Source of the DNA: Calvatia gigantea
Taxonomy: Eukaryota > Basidiomycota > Agaricomycetes > Agaricales > Lycoperdaceae
Length of the DNA: 64,000 nucleotides
Assembly: GCA_025093985.1 (NCBI GenBank)
Contig: JACAAK010000004.1
Location: 2,604,001 to 2,668,000, forward strand
Direction: 5' to 3'
The notes under the pieces were generated by a model. The model was not told the origin of the DNA, searched no databases, and saw nothing but the letters and a program-made list of their open reading frames with translations. Below are positions 1 to 11,900 of this stretch, one piece after another (positions within the stretch are counted from its first letter, which is position 1; every line of letters begins with the position of its first letter). Both the position numbers and the translations under genes were made by a program.

Positions 1-2388
1 CACATCGAAGATCGTGTACTTGTCAAGGTCTTCTTCTGTCAGGGTCTTCACTCGGAGCGGAACGAAAGGCTTCCTCGACTTCTTGTGAGGGCTCGCTGTA
101 GGGATAAAGCAAGATTTAGATCTTGGGATACGTGGGCGGGATGCGACCGACCATCCTCTCCCTGCTCCTCGCCTTCCATAGCCCCAGCGTCAACGACATT
201 CTCTATGTCAGATTCGAGCACGAGATCCCCAACAACAGGTTTATCGGCCCCAAATGTGCGGATCCGCTCAGAAACGATTGCATTCCATACATACGATTGG
301 TATGCGTGGATGTACATGAGGCGAAGATTTTTTGGTATCTGTGACAATACTTTTCAGTCGTGGTTTCAACGACAGTAACATTTTTGTTTTCACTCACGGT
401 CGACAAAGCACCCATGGCATTCCGCGTTTCTCCTTTCTGCTTCTTGTAGCTCTCAAGGATGCAGCGTTCTGCGACAACACGTCGAGGCATTAACGCAATG
501 GCCCTGTCCAGGTCTCTGTGATCCAACCAAGCTTCGCGCGCTGCCAAGACGTCGGGATGCTCCCCATGGCGTTTAGACAAAATCATGTCCACAGCCTTTT
601 GCCAGTCTGATTGCAAGAGCGCTAGGCCAATCGAGTGTGTAGGGACAGACGCGGTTCCGAACCGTTGCATACCTAGAAAACTGTCGTTAATACGGCATGG
701 CGGTGGAGGCAGCATAAGTATACCATAGTAGTTAATGAAACCCTTGTACTTCATCGTATTCATGGCTTCTTCAAGGACCTCCATTGATTCCACCTTGACA
801 TTTCTAGCCGGTGACTCCCATGGGACGAGTAAAAACGATTTGAACAAGTAAACATACCTTAGCGTAATCACAAATGCGTTCCCCTTGAGCATGCCTAGCT
901 CCAAGCTGGCCTTGCGGTAGCTCAAATCCGCAATCCTAATGCCCCGCTCACCTCGTTCCTTCATGATCGTCTCATGCAACCTTCTCCCCAGCCCATTTAC
1001 CTGCTTCCAAACATCTTCCACAGACTTATTTCCACGTTTGAAAGATACACGTTGCACCGTTACACCACGCTTATCCTTGGTACCTGCAACCGATAGGTCC
1101 TTGATATTTACGTGTAACAGGCGGGACAAGTGACCAAGCGCGTCCTGAGTATCCCGATTCGTTTTTTGTAGAGTGAAGTGGATATATGGTGGGTATGTTC
1201 CCCGCGGAGCGCGTTCTCCGGTCCCTCTAGAGACCTTACCGCGGCCACCGCGACGTCCCCATCGGACGACGATACAAGAACCTTCCCCTGCAGAGGGACT
1301 TGACATGTCCGTTTCAGAGTCGAGACGGCCCTGAAATAGTTGCCGGACAATCTTATGAAGTGCTGTCCGGGTCTCTTTGGAATCGATAGGCTGCATGTAA
1401 ACTCGTTCAGTAACCCGAAGAGACTGGAATTTGGGCTCATTCACCCTGGAAAGAACCTTTCTATTGTCTTCCCGGCCTTCACCCCTTCCCCTTCTTCCAC
1501 CTGCCCTCCCACCTCTCCTTCCCCTTCCTCCCCTTCCTCCGCGGGAACTCCTCGAACTTTCTCCTTGGTTCTCGTGCTGGGCGGGCGCGGTAATTTCACA
1601 AACTTCCTCTCCCACCCGAGGTTTGGAGGCACGTCCACCCCAACCGCTATCACTGATACGAGGGGGTTCAGGACCTTCGAGCCACATCTGCTTGAGCTGC
1701 GCTAGTGCATTTCCGGAAAGGAATGGCGCCAACGTGATGTCGAAATGTTCCGGCCATAGATTAGTCTCCGGGACCAGTTTGCCTTCTGGTTCTTTCATAG
1801 GACCAGCCGAAGTAGGTTCAGATAGTTTGTCCGTGTCTAAAGTCTGGGTGAGTGGAATTTTTAAAGCGATAAATAGGTCACATACGTGTGTTGCTGACAC
1901 TTTCCATAGGAGTATCCGTGGTCGAGGAAGCAGGGGTTTCTTCTGCACCTGTAGCGGTGACAATTTCATCCCCCTCTGTTTTTGGAGACTGTGGTTTGTC
2001 AGTAATCTTGAGATGGATAGTATTACCATCTAGGTCAACTTCATAAACGAGGAAATCGGTAAACCTGTAACTGCTTTAGATTGAGAAACTAACGAAACAA
2101 GATTGCGACATACCTCTGCTTGATTATTCCTTGAACTTTTGCCGACTCTCGACCAACATATTCTGAAATCCCTACGTTCGTCTCTAGAAAGTTGATGGCA
2201 CCAGCAGGTGTAGCCTCTGGTAAAGGAATGCCTAACAGTACATGGCTGGGTGGCAAAATATGACTGTGTTCTTGAAGTTCTGAAGGCTTTGCGTCTGTGT
2301 CTGCGCCACGGTCGAGCTTTGGTCGCTTGCTAAATCTTTCAAGATCTTCTTCGGCTTGCTCACGTTCGTGGAGAACGATAGAGGACAT
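1..2388 (-). CDS. PUS7: tRNA/mRNA pseudouridine synthase PUS7 (TruD family), 3' end cut off
   Basis: TruD-type pseudouridine synthase, which isomerises uridine in tRNA, snRNA and mRNA. The start ATG is at 2388-2386 and the reading frame leaves the window at base 1, so the C-terminus is missing. The TruD signature AGTKDKRGV with the catalytic aspartate lies near 1070-1090, and the second family motif NYYGMQRFGT is restored by splicing a short intron near 660-720. Further introns lie near 2052-2113, 1840-1890, 805-860, 335-400 and 95-155. Between the N-terminal part and the catalytic domain there is an arginine/glycine-rich insertion (about 1476-1560), and a second short RG-rich patch lies near 1200-1260. 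It is divergent from URA3 with only 113 bp between the two start codons. Family assignment is secure; exon edges are by eye. Confidence 0.93.
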
Positions 2389-2501
2389 GAGAAGAGGGAG
2401 TAACTGGAAAGGCAAATCTGGTCAAAAACGTCGATCAATGTTTGATTAGATTTGCCGCCAAGGAATCTTAGCAAGATCTTGCTAAGAACAATCTCGGCGC
2501 C

Positions 2502-3431
2502 ATGGCCTCCGCTCATACGCTCACATATGCGCAACGCGCTGCAAAGCACAAGAACCCTGCAGCTAGGCTGCTGCTACAGACTATCGAACGCAAAAAGTCG
2601 AATCTTGCAGTCAGTGTTGATGTCACCAAGAGCAAGGACTTTCTGGCAATCATCGATGCTGTTGGACCGCTTGTCTGCATAATCAAGGTGCTTAACATCC
2701 CGTCTCCTCCATCTCGCGTAAATTGATACACCGGAAGACCCATGTTGACATTCTCGAGGACTTCAACCATGACCTCATCAAAAAATTGGAAGAATTGAGC
2801 CGCAGACATGACTTTGTGATTTTCGAAGATAGGAAATTTGCTGACATAGGTCAGCGTTCAGTTAAAGCTTATAGATGTACTGTCTATCAACTCGTGTATA
2901 GGAAACACCGTCGCTCTGCAATATTCGAGCGGGGTACATAAAATAGCAAGCTGGTCACATATCACAAATGCCCATCCCGTTCCTGGTCCCTCTATCATCA
3001 CTGGCCTCGCACCAGTGGGCCTTCCCTTAGGCCGTGGTCTTCTCCTGCTTGCAGAAATGAGTACGAAGGGTGCTCTGGCGACCGGAACCTATACAGAAGA
3101 AGCAGTCCGGATGGCGAGGGCCAATAACGATTTCGTCATCGGCTTCATCGCTCAACGTCGAATGGATGGTATTGGGCTGGCACCTGGTGCCGTCGAAACG
3201 GATGATTTTCTAGTTTTGACACCAGGAGTTGGATTAGAAGTCAAGGGCGATGGAATGGGGCAGCAATATAGGACACCGGACGTGGTTGTTCGACAGAGCG
3301 GTTGTGATGTAATCATTGTCGGACGAGGTGTCTATGGAATAGATTTTGGGGATGTCGAGGCCATCCGGGCGCGCGCAGAAAGGTATAGAGAAGAAGGGTG
3401 GAGCGCATATCTAAAGCGTATACAATCATGA
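2502..3431 (+). CDS. URA3: Orotidine 5'-phosphate decarboxylase
   Basis: Catalyses the last step of UMP synthesis, decarboxylation of OMP, in the cytosol. Three exons (2502-2687, 2738-2849, 2902-3431) join in frame to give a protein of 275 residues, the usual fungal length. The substrate-binding segment [13 protein letters not shown] is created by the first splice, and the catalytic [13 protein letters not shown] block spans the second. The C-terminal GRGVYG phosphate-binding loop is present. All catalytic lysine and aspartate positions that I can recognise are intact, so the gene looks functional. The start was chosen because it opens the typical fungal N-terminus with a YAQRA segment. It shares a 113-bp divergent promoter region with the PUS7 gene. 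Confidence 0.97.
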
Positions 3432-3510
3432 TACCCAACCACGACCACGTTTACCAAGATATATAATATTTAAATCGAGTCCATTGTCAAGTGCGGAAAC
3501 CTGGGCATTG

Positions 3511-5684
3511 TCACTCGGCTTCTTTCGTTACTTTATTGTTCGGTGAATTATTGTGTGTCGTCTTTATCTTCACTGATGAGCCGATGGCTGCAATCTCAGA
3601 CTTGTCGGTCAAAGCGTTGCTGCCAATGCTAGACGCTAGTCGATTCCGAGACGATAAGGATGGGGGGAGTATGTCGGGTTGAGCAGGTATTTCAGCAAGA
3701 GCAGCCAGTAGTTTTTGTCGAACTTCCTCAACGCGCTTGGTTTTCTCGCCGCCGCGCCATATTAAAACACCAGCAGCTATGCCGCACAAGAAGGTCACAG
3801 GGATTAAGGTTCCAGTGGTCCAGGGTGGACGTTGGAAACTACGGGATATCTCAGAAATTGGATGTTACGATGCTAGGTTGCACATTACCGATCTAGTCCC
3901 CACATAGTGCCACACAATGCGATCTATACAATATCGGCATTTCACGAGGTTTTGTAAGGGCTAAAGTTTCTGACCTGAAAGAGTGAGTTGCCATCGTTAA
4001 AGAAACATATGGCAAGCGCAAAGCTACAATGTTATCTGCGTAAACGTCTTCTTGGTACCATTTGAAGAGTCAGCGGCGCGTACTTTATGGAAAACGCCTG
4101 TGTGCACGAAAAAAATGAGGTCTCGACGCGGTGATGTTCTAACTTATTACCCACCCGATGCGTTTCACTCCCATGTGGTCGGTACCACGTTTGGTGGTAC
4201 TGGAATTTCATTTGCTCTGGAAAGGCAAATTTTGAATCACAGTCGAGTGTTAGGCGAGTAGCGCGTACGTCTGTGTAAATCTTTCTGTTCCTCATCAGAT
4301 AGAACGCGGACATATTTGTCATCATAATGAGGATCCGGTAGATCATCCGGGTCTAACAATTGTGGGAGGCCTGCAGATCTCCGAAGACGGATGGTTTTGT
4401 GCTTGTAGTGCCATATCTTGCATATTCCTACATTTCGAGCCGTTGGCGAAGAAGGGTCAAAGAAGAGTGAGATGGGACATACTGTAGGTATCGACCACAC
4501 GGTATGGTATAAGGCCAATACTTGTCGCTGTGAATAGACCTATTCCGTGCAAGGGTGAGATTTCGACAACCAAGCCTCGACGGATGGCGCACCATTTTCG
4601 ATTTGTGATGCCGTCTCAATCCAAAACCCACGCAGGTCATCATTATGGAAGTTGATCCACCGTAAGAGAAATAGTACAAGCGCAGCGCCCCAAAACACTA
4701 TAATATCATGAGATTTCGGACAATAGGGACTATGAGGACGAAACCCACCGACGAGAAACCCGTAGATCCCAGTTATGATCTGCCAAGTTTACTTCAACAT
4801 TTCAAGCCAGCTGAAATAGAAGGAAGGAGACGCACTCCCATCGCTGAAGCACAAAGGAGGTGAGCTGATGACAGACTTTAAGCATAGGTATTCCTCACGA
4901 GTCTTTAAGAAGGCCCATATCCCTAGTAGAGTTCGGCGTATTTTCGATGGGCGTTTTATCACGTCGTCAACATGGCGATCAAGAACGTCCTCGAGTGCTG
5001 AGGCCACATCACCCTGCTCCTGCGGCCTTACGGGCAATGCAATCACGGGTTTTCGAAGAAAAAGTGGACTTGGTGGTCTGGTATGGTTTTGGATTTGTCA
5101 AGTTCCCTGTATTGAACGCGGTTACGCACATGATAATCGAATTCGCAGCGTTTGTTAGCATTGACACCGTACTGACTTGAGGATCTATTCGCCGGTTAAT
5201 GGAGGCATAGGCGTAGGCTCACAGACCACGCACCAATCGCATCCAGGTGTTCTACAATGTCATCATGATGATGCCTATCCCGGTCCCTTTCGTCGGCGGA
5301 GCTGCTCACCCGCCTAGAATGCTGGTACGAAATCCTCTCTGTCTGGGGCGACTTCCACCGAAGAGATGGAGATATGGAGGGACCAGCCCCTGTAACGCTC
5401 TCGATATCATGTAGTGGCGTCCCCGAATCTATGAAAGAATCCCTCAATACGTGGGACTGGACTCTACTCAGGACGGTGTTCGAGCGAGGTCGGAAATGAG
5501 GAATCTCTTCTCCACTTTTGATAACTGGTAATGAAGGGCACGTTCTCGGGATGCGAGGGGCGGTGCCTGTGGGTGTCGTGGGGTTGAATATGTTAGTTAG
5601 CGAGCGACGCGAACCGGGAGGGGGTTGAGGGTCTTCATTGAGGCTGGAGTACGAGGTGTCACGCCGAATCCGTATGGATGGCAT
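3511..5684 (-). CDS. DUF2985 family multi-pass membrane protein
   Basis: A fungal integral membrane protein of unknown function. The N-terminus (start ATG 5684-5682) is long, hydrophilic and rich in Ser, Pro and Arg. The conserved core contains a segment like RHVDDVIKRPSKIRRTLLG followed by hydrophobic stretches. It continues with a cytosolic stretch reading KAGLPQLLDPDDLPDP-like residues, then YVRVLSDEEQKDLH, and the family hallmark WYRPHGSETHR around 4160-4200. A last membrane segment LCGIAAGVLIWRGG ends in a short Lys/Glu tail. These blocks fall in successive frames separated by short introns. The assignment to DUF2985 rests on recognising these blocks from related basidiomycete proteins. 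No catalytic residues are evident. The gene lies downstream of the FMP27 gene on the same strand, with about 250 bp between them. Confidence 0.8.
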
Positions 5685-5934
5685 GATTTGTAGCTGTGAA
5701 AGGGCTGTCGAATGTTGGTTCAATATATATGTAGCAGCCCAAGTGAGCACTCCTCCGGGCCTTCCATGGTGTGGAGGGCCGCAGTGGGTATGATGGATGA
5801 TGCAACTGATGGATTGGGGTCTGAGTATGTATAGTGTCTAAATAAGGAGGATGCAGTGCCTAATGCACGTAGTGTAGTGGAGTTCGGTCAAATGATGCAG
5901 ATAAATTATGTAGATGGTAAATAGTGAATCGAGT

Positions 5935-8900
5935 CTATCGAAAAGCTGAATGATCGGTTTGGATGATTCCCACTTCGTCTGCCACAATGGATTCTGGTTC
6001 TGTGACCAACGATTGAGGAAGAAATGTCGGAACATCTGGTTGCTGTGTTGGCTTTTTACCCCGTCTGGAATGCAGCGATCGACTGTGGCCTTTGCCTGGC
6101 AAGTGAAATGTTAAGCTGCGCTTTCCTCCCGTCTCTTTCCCTGGATGCCGGCTGTCAAATTCTCCGTCACGAGGTGTTCTGGACGAGCCGATCAACTTCG
6201 TTTTGGATAGAATTTCTTTGGCGACGGGGAACACTGGAATCAATGGTTGGTGGAAGACCATCTTCATCCATCCTTTCCAATTCATGTTAGATGGTATGAA
6301 TTGATTCACGAGTTCTTCGAACTGCAGAACATATAAATAACATGTAAGCGCCTCATCTCGGCCGAGAACTGCGGAAGACATACGCTGGACGTTTGATTGC
6401 GGTAAACAAGATCTCTGGTTTTAATACGGACGTCATGACACTCAAACGAACCTTCCTTCACAACACTGAGAACGAGGTTCATGCTGGCGAAAGCGCGTGA
6501 CCAGTTAATAAATTGGGCAATCCGAGAACAGAATCTACAAACCTGGCGATCTTGACGAAAACAAAGGTCTTCTGGGACGAGCGTGTCTTCATAACAGCTG
6601 CATCACCCTTCTGCTTCTCTGTAGCACTGAAGCCTGTCTTGGGCCTTGCGGAGGCACCCCCAGACGCGTCGGGTGATTCTGTTTGCCGGGAGAGACCACT
6701 ATTGGACAATAACAAGGGAGAACGATGGTGATCCTCGCGTGTGCCACGAAGATCTGTGAAGGAGCGGGAAGGTGAGAGTTTCCGTAAAGCCGAGGAACTC
6801 AATCCACTACTTTGAGAGATGGAATCCGGGTGAAGGTTTTGCAGGGCGCGAGGGGAGTCAAGGGAGGTGCGGAGAGGGGGGGCTCTAGGTACATCAATTG
6901 AGTAAGTTATCTCAGGTGATTGGGAGGGTGATTCATCATCAATGGTTTGTGGTCGGTTACGTCTGTCAGGCCAGAGATATTCCATGATACGGCGCCCTAA
7001 TTTCGCGTCAATTTGTAGCTTGAGTGGATGCAGTGACACCTCAAAGTTTTCGTAAATTGATATACCGCCAACGGGGGGAAGGATAATCCAGTGAGCGAGC
7101 AAGAACAAATTCCGCTGAGAGACGTGAGCTGACTTGAGCGCAGACAAGAAATCTCAACCCTCACCTTATGAAGTGGGTGATTAGCGGGCTCATCATGTTT
7201 GGAAAGGATTTCTGCCCAGATAGCCTCCCTTGATCCATCGAAAGCCTGCAAGTTCCCGATGACTAGGTCATTGACCATGGCGCTATCTTGTCGGCTCAGC
7301 CAGTAGAAGTTGCTATGTTGTATCACAAGTTTTGCTAGTAAACCCTTGGCTTCATCCAACATTTTCCATGACAATTCTGATGATGACGCATGTACAAGCA
7401 ATGCGGACTTCTGGTCCATCCGTCCATCCGCACGGTCTTGCGCCAGCTTAATGGCATCAAACAAATAGTTGAGCTCCTCCGTCAATGTGATGATATGTGT
7501 TCTAAGACGTAGCCGTCCGATTCTGGTGTCCTCCTCTCCCTGCAGGTGGTCTGGGCTGTCGTCAATTAATTTCTCCATTTCGAGAGAAGCTCTGAGCCGA
7601 CTCTGGAGGTTGACCACCACATCAGCAGCTTGACAAAGATCCGCAAAGTCGTATGTGAAAAGGAGGGTTTCCAATTTGTCGAGTCGCGCTTTGTGCGTTG
7701 CATCAGAAAAGAGTAACAACTTCGTGACAATGTTAGATATGGTCTGAAAATGCTTGTCGTTTGCTGACACAGTAAAATATGGTATGTGTATCCGGATGAG
7801 ATCCTGAAAAGAGGATAAGCAATTGCTCAAGATTACTGGCGAAAATCGTACCGTTTGATCTTGTAAATGAGTGTGAGATACTGAAGGAGTGGTGTCTAAA
7901 GACGAGCGCGCCGAAGGCTCTGATGTGACATTATTTCGAAGACGCAGGCGGTTGAATTTGTCGTAGTGGAAGGTAGCGTCGGTCTGTGGCACCAAACGTT
8001 CAAATTCGTCACTCTCACAACGGAGGTCGATTAAAACCTCGAGTGGAACGCGTAGTCGGTTCGGCAGTACTGCATTTAAAGGAGAAAACATTTGAAAACC
8101 AGACAGAGATGTGTAATTCCTATTATAGGCGCAGTCGTCAAGAGCCGTGTTCCGTAGCAGTTTAAGAGGGTTCGTACCGTGACATGATCTTTCCGCTGAT
8201 CGGGTCGTCAATGTTGGCATTATCCATAATGGCAAAGGACTGGAGTTTTGCTTGAACCGCTGCAACTACGCACACGGCACCAGAGTCTTCATCTCGAAGA
8301 ACCACTTGTGGCTTGAGGAGAAAACAACAATGCGCCTTACGAAGGGTCACTCCGTCGGTCCATCCGTCTAGAGGATCTGTCTGCAAGCCCCAACCATCTT
8401 GTTGGTCAACCTCGATCGATGTCTTTGCACCTTCACCCCTCAGCATCTTGCGAATGGCGGAAGCCGCGAGCTGTGCAGTGTTAATCGCATTACCACGTTG
8501 CTCCTTGAGTTCCGGATTGACCGGGACCCTAGCAGCCCTGGCCTGATCTCGGATAAATTTGACTGCACTGTGGAAACATTAATCATAGGCACACGAGATG
8601 CACGTGCATACATACCGCGTAGCCAGATGATACTCGAAGCCTTTCCTTTCTCTCGAGCAGTGGTAATACTGGATCATTATCTGCGAGAAGGCCACTTTTA
8701 ACACCTAAAATCCGAAGAATAACGCACTCACGTCTCTTATAGTTTTATCCAAAGAAAGATTTGGGCAATGAAGTTGATAGACATGATCAAACCCAGCCCA
8801 TTCCTCGGGGAGAACAACTTCTGAGGGTATGTGATAGTTCTTGACAATTGATCGACCAGGATGTGCATCGGCTTCAACTCCAGCGAGAAAATCGATATAA

Positions 8901-11900
8901 TCCTGCAGTAGTGCCATCATCTTCTTGCGGGACTCCGAAGTCTCCTGTAAGTAATGGATATTAGGTCCCCTCGCTTCCCAGTTGTTGCAATCTACGAACG
9001 TAGGAAGGATCTTCTGTAGAGCACCGCCTTAGCTCGTCCATCCGGGCAGCAGCCAACGCAATTTGAATCTGAGGTGTGGCTGTAAAGGTCATGTGAACCT
9101 CTGTGTCATTCTTCTCAAATCCAAAGGCGCTTACATGGTTCTTCGCCAAGCAAACAATAATGTGTGTGTTCAACCCCAAATTTGTTGTCCCGTTTGTGTC
9201 CTGTCTTGGCGGCGTTTCGCTTGAAATAGGCAAAGCGCGGACACGTTGCGAGTGGTAGGTAGTGGAGAGTGGGTTCAGATGAGGACACCCAATCGAGCTC
9301 AATGAAGTCGTGAACGTTGTACCATGATGAGGTAAATGGCGTTTGAGGGAGATCATTATAATTGAGGTAAGCGCTTGTGGGAGAGGATCCGGTTAATGGA
9401 ACTTCTCTCTTGAGTGGCTCCTTGAAAATTGCAAGGACGGTTCGGAGGTCAGCCCCTTTGAGTATCACTTCGGCGGCGTAAAATGGTTTACGACGAGCTG
9501 TTTTGATTGTATCGGGATCAATGCCTCGGATCTTAGTTTCTTGATCTCGTTGGTGCATATCAACTCGAAGCTCATCAACCATCCCTTTCACACCTACCCA
9601 AGGAGTGATGCCACCCATCCATGCTAAACCTCTATTAAAGTGGAATCGCACAGTGAGCGGTATAGGACATACACTGCTTGGAGTCATCAATGTACCCATG
9701 CATCACGAAAAGTTTGGTAAGAATTATGCGGTACTTGATTGTCGCTATATGCCGTCCGAACTTGGGTGTGACCGTACGAGAAGGGAAGTAAGTGCCAACC
9801 CTGATACGCAAAGTTGGGATACTATCAAAAAGGGAACACCATGCCCAGAAGTGGGCGAAAGCTTTGGGTGTCAGATGCAGGGCATTGGTAGTGCTGTTGC
9901 TCATCTTCGTAGAGGCGGCGAGCGAGAAGGAGAAGTGAATGAAATCTGAACGGAATCCTCTGTATGTATCACCGATTCCCTGAAGTTCAAGTTAGAAAAA
10001 TTGCATTTAAATCTGCTCGGTCAAGGGTCATACCGCGAGCGTGGGTTTAATCTCCAACCGAACATTATGATGAGGAACGAAGCTGAAGAGCCTGCAATGC
10101 CGCTGGAATACGTTCCCAGAGCAGTCAAGGCATTCATCATCACACGTCCGTTCGAACACAAAACCGATGCCATAGCGGACACCGGAATGAAGCTCCGCAC
10201 ATATTTTGCGGTAAGGGTTTGCTGAAGACTGGGCGAGGTTCAAAACACCGTCTGACGCTAGTTCACCAAACCTTGATGCACAAATTTAGCCACGATGATA
10301 ATCTAGCATCCTTCCAAGTTATTCCGTACCTCGGGATAGCAATCAACATAACATCGCTTGTGAGCTGCATCAACTCTTTCTGGTCGTTCGAATATCCGAT
10401 CAACAACCGCGGAGACCCTCTCCAAACAAGAACGAATCCAGCACCGTTATCAGTGGTATTTGTGGGGTCCCGAGAGCCTGTGATATTTTGAGACATGTTT
10501 GGACTCAACATTAAAAGTCGGTCACACCTTTCAAATAACATCGTGCTTCTCCCTTGAACAAGAACTTGATCTTCCAATGAGCGACCAGGCGCAGCTAAAA
10601 ACCCAAAGGTCAGGGTATACTCAACAACTTGAACACGCACGTAGCAACTTACCTTGTCCCAGAAGCCAATGGGGGGTGAGGGGTCTCGAGGATTAGGAGT
10701 TAGAGTCTCTATGACCCGTACGACATCTTGCATGACTGGACCATAGCTCACACCCCAAGAAAGTATTGTCGGACATGTCGTAGACACACAAATTTTTGGA
10801 CGTGCGTAGGACTTGACGGGCATAATCGTTTTCGGCACGTGGAAGGTCAGGGAATTTGCGCCATGCATCCCTTGGTTAGCTACCAAAATGGGACACTCAA
10901 TCCAATCCGTAGAAAACCCAGAACCCATTTCCTCCGCAATGATGATGTCCGAATCGAAAGTCCAAGCAGGTGACTTTGAGTCTGGCTCGGCCTGGACGTG
11001 TAATAAGGGGATGGGGAAATCCCGAATTGTAATCCTAAAAGAGTTCAACGTGAAGTTGACGTGAAGTGGGACCAGTAGTGAGAACTCAGTGTCTCTGGGT
11101 AGTCCCTGCCCTTGTTCATAGAGGAAGTCAGGCATCTCTTCCAGGGGGAACGTAGGCAAGGATATAGTTAGGCTGAGCGATGTGATGAAGACTCTAAAGA
11201 GAGGTGGAGCCTCCGTGTCAACTGTAACCTTCGAATTAGCGAACGGCGTCTTCCCACTCGCAACGTGCGGGCCATAGAGTTTATGAAGAGTCAACTTTTC
11301 CTGTCCCGACCAGGCAGATTTCAAATTCTGCAACCGGAACTTCCAATCCAAGAAATGGACTTCATCAAGCCGTCGACGCGCATCATCGACCGACACACTG
11401 TGCTTTGCACCGAATCGATAATCGTGATCACCCTCTACCACGACCTCCTTATCTGGATTATCTACAAGGGCTTGGATAGCAGCAATCTTGGCACTAAAAG
11501 CCTCCTCCCGCTCTAGGCGTTGTTTCACCGCTTCCAACCCAATCTTCCAAATTGCGCCTAACCTTGCCTCGAATGGGTCATCGATGGCTTCAATGCAGAA
11601 GCAACGGACATCGAATGTCATATTCGGGAACAATTTGGGTCCTTCGGGCTCAGGAGCAGGCATGTCTGAGAATGTACCAGACTTGACAATGTGGACGAGA
11701 TGTTTGAGTGCCTTCGCTACAACGGTGAGATCCAATATCAGATTCGCTAATACGTAGCCATGGGGGATGCGCAAACGCAAACTTTCGCCTTTGGCAGCAA
11801 CAGACTCCGAATGGTCGACCACAGGTAATGAGATATCCCATTGGTAGAGTGTGAGCAGTTCGTCCCATTTCTGGTCGAGGTCATGTTCCCACCGATCAAC

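Noticed and set aside
1431..2033. A 200-codon plus-strand frame rich in proline and serine
   Set aside because: It is the complement of the Arg/Gly-rich PUS7 insertion and neighbouring exons; the PUS7 frame carries the family motifs.
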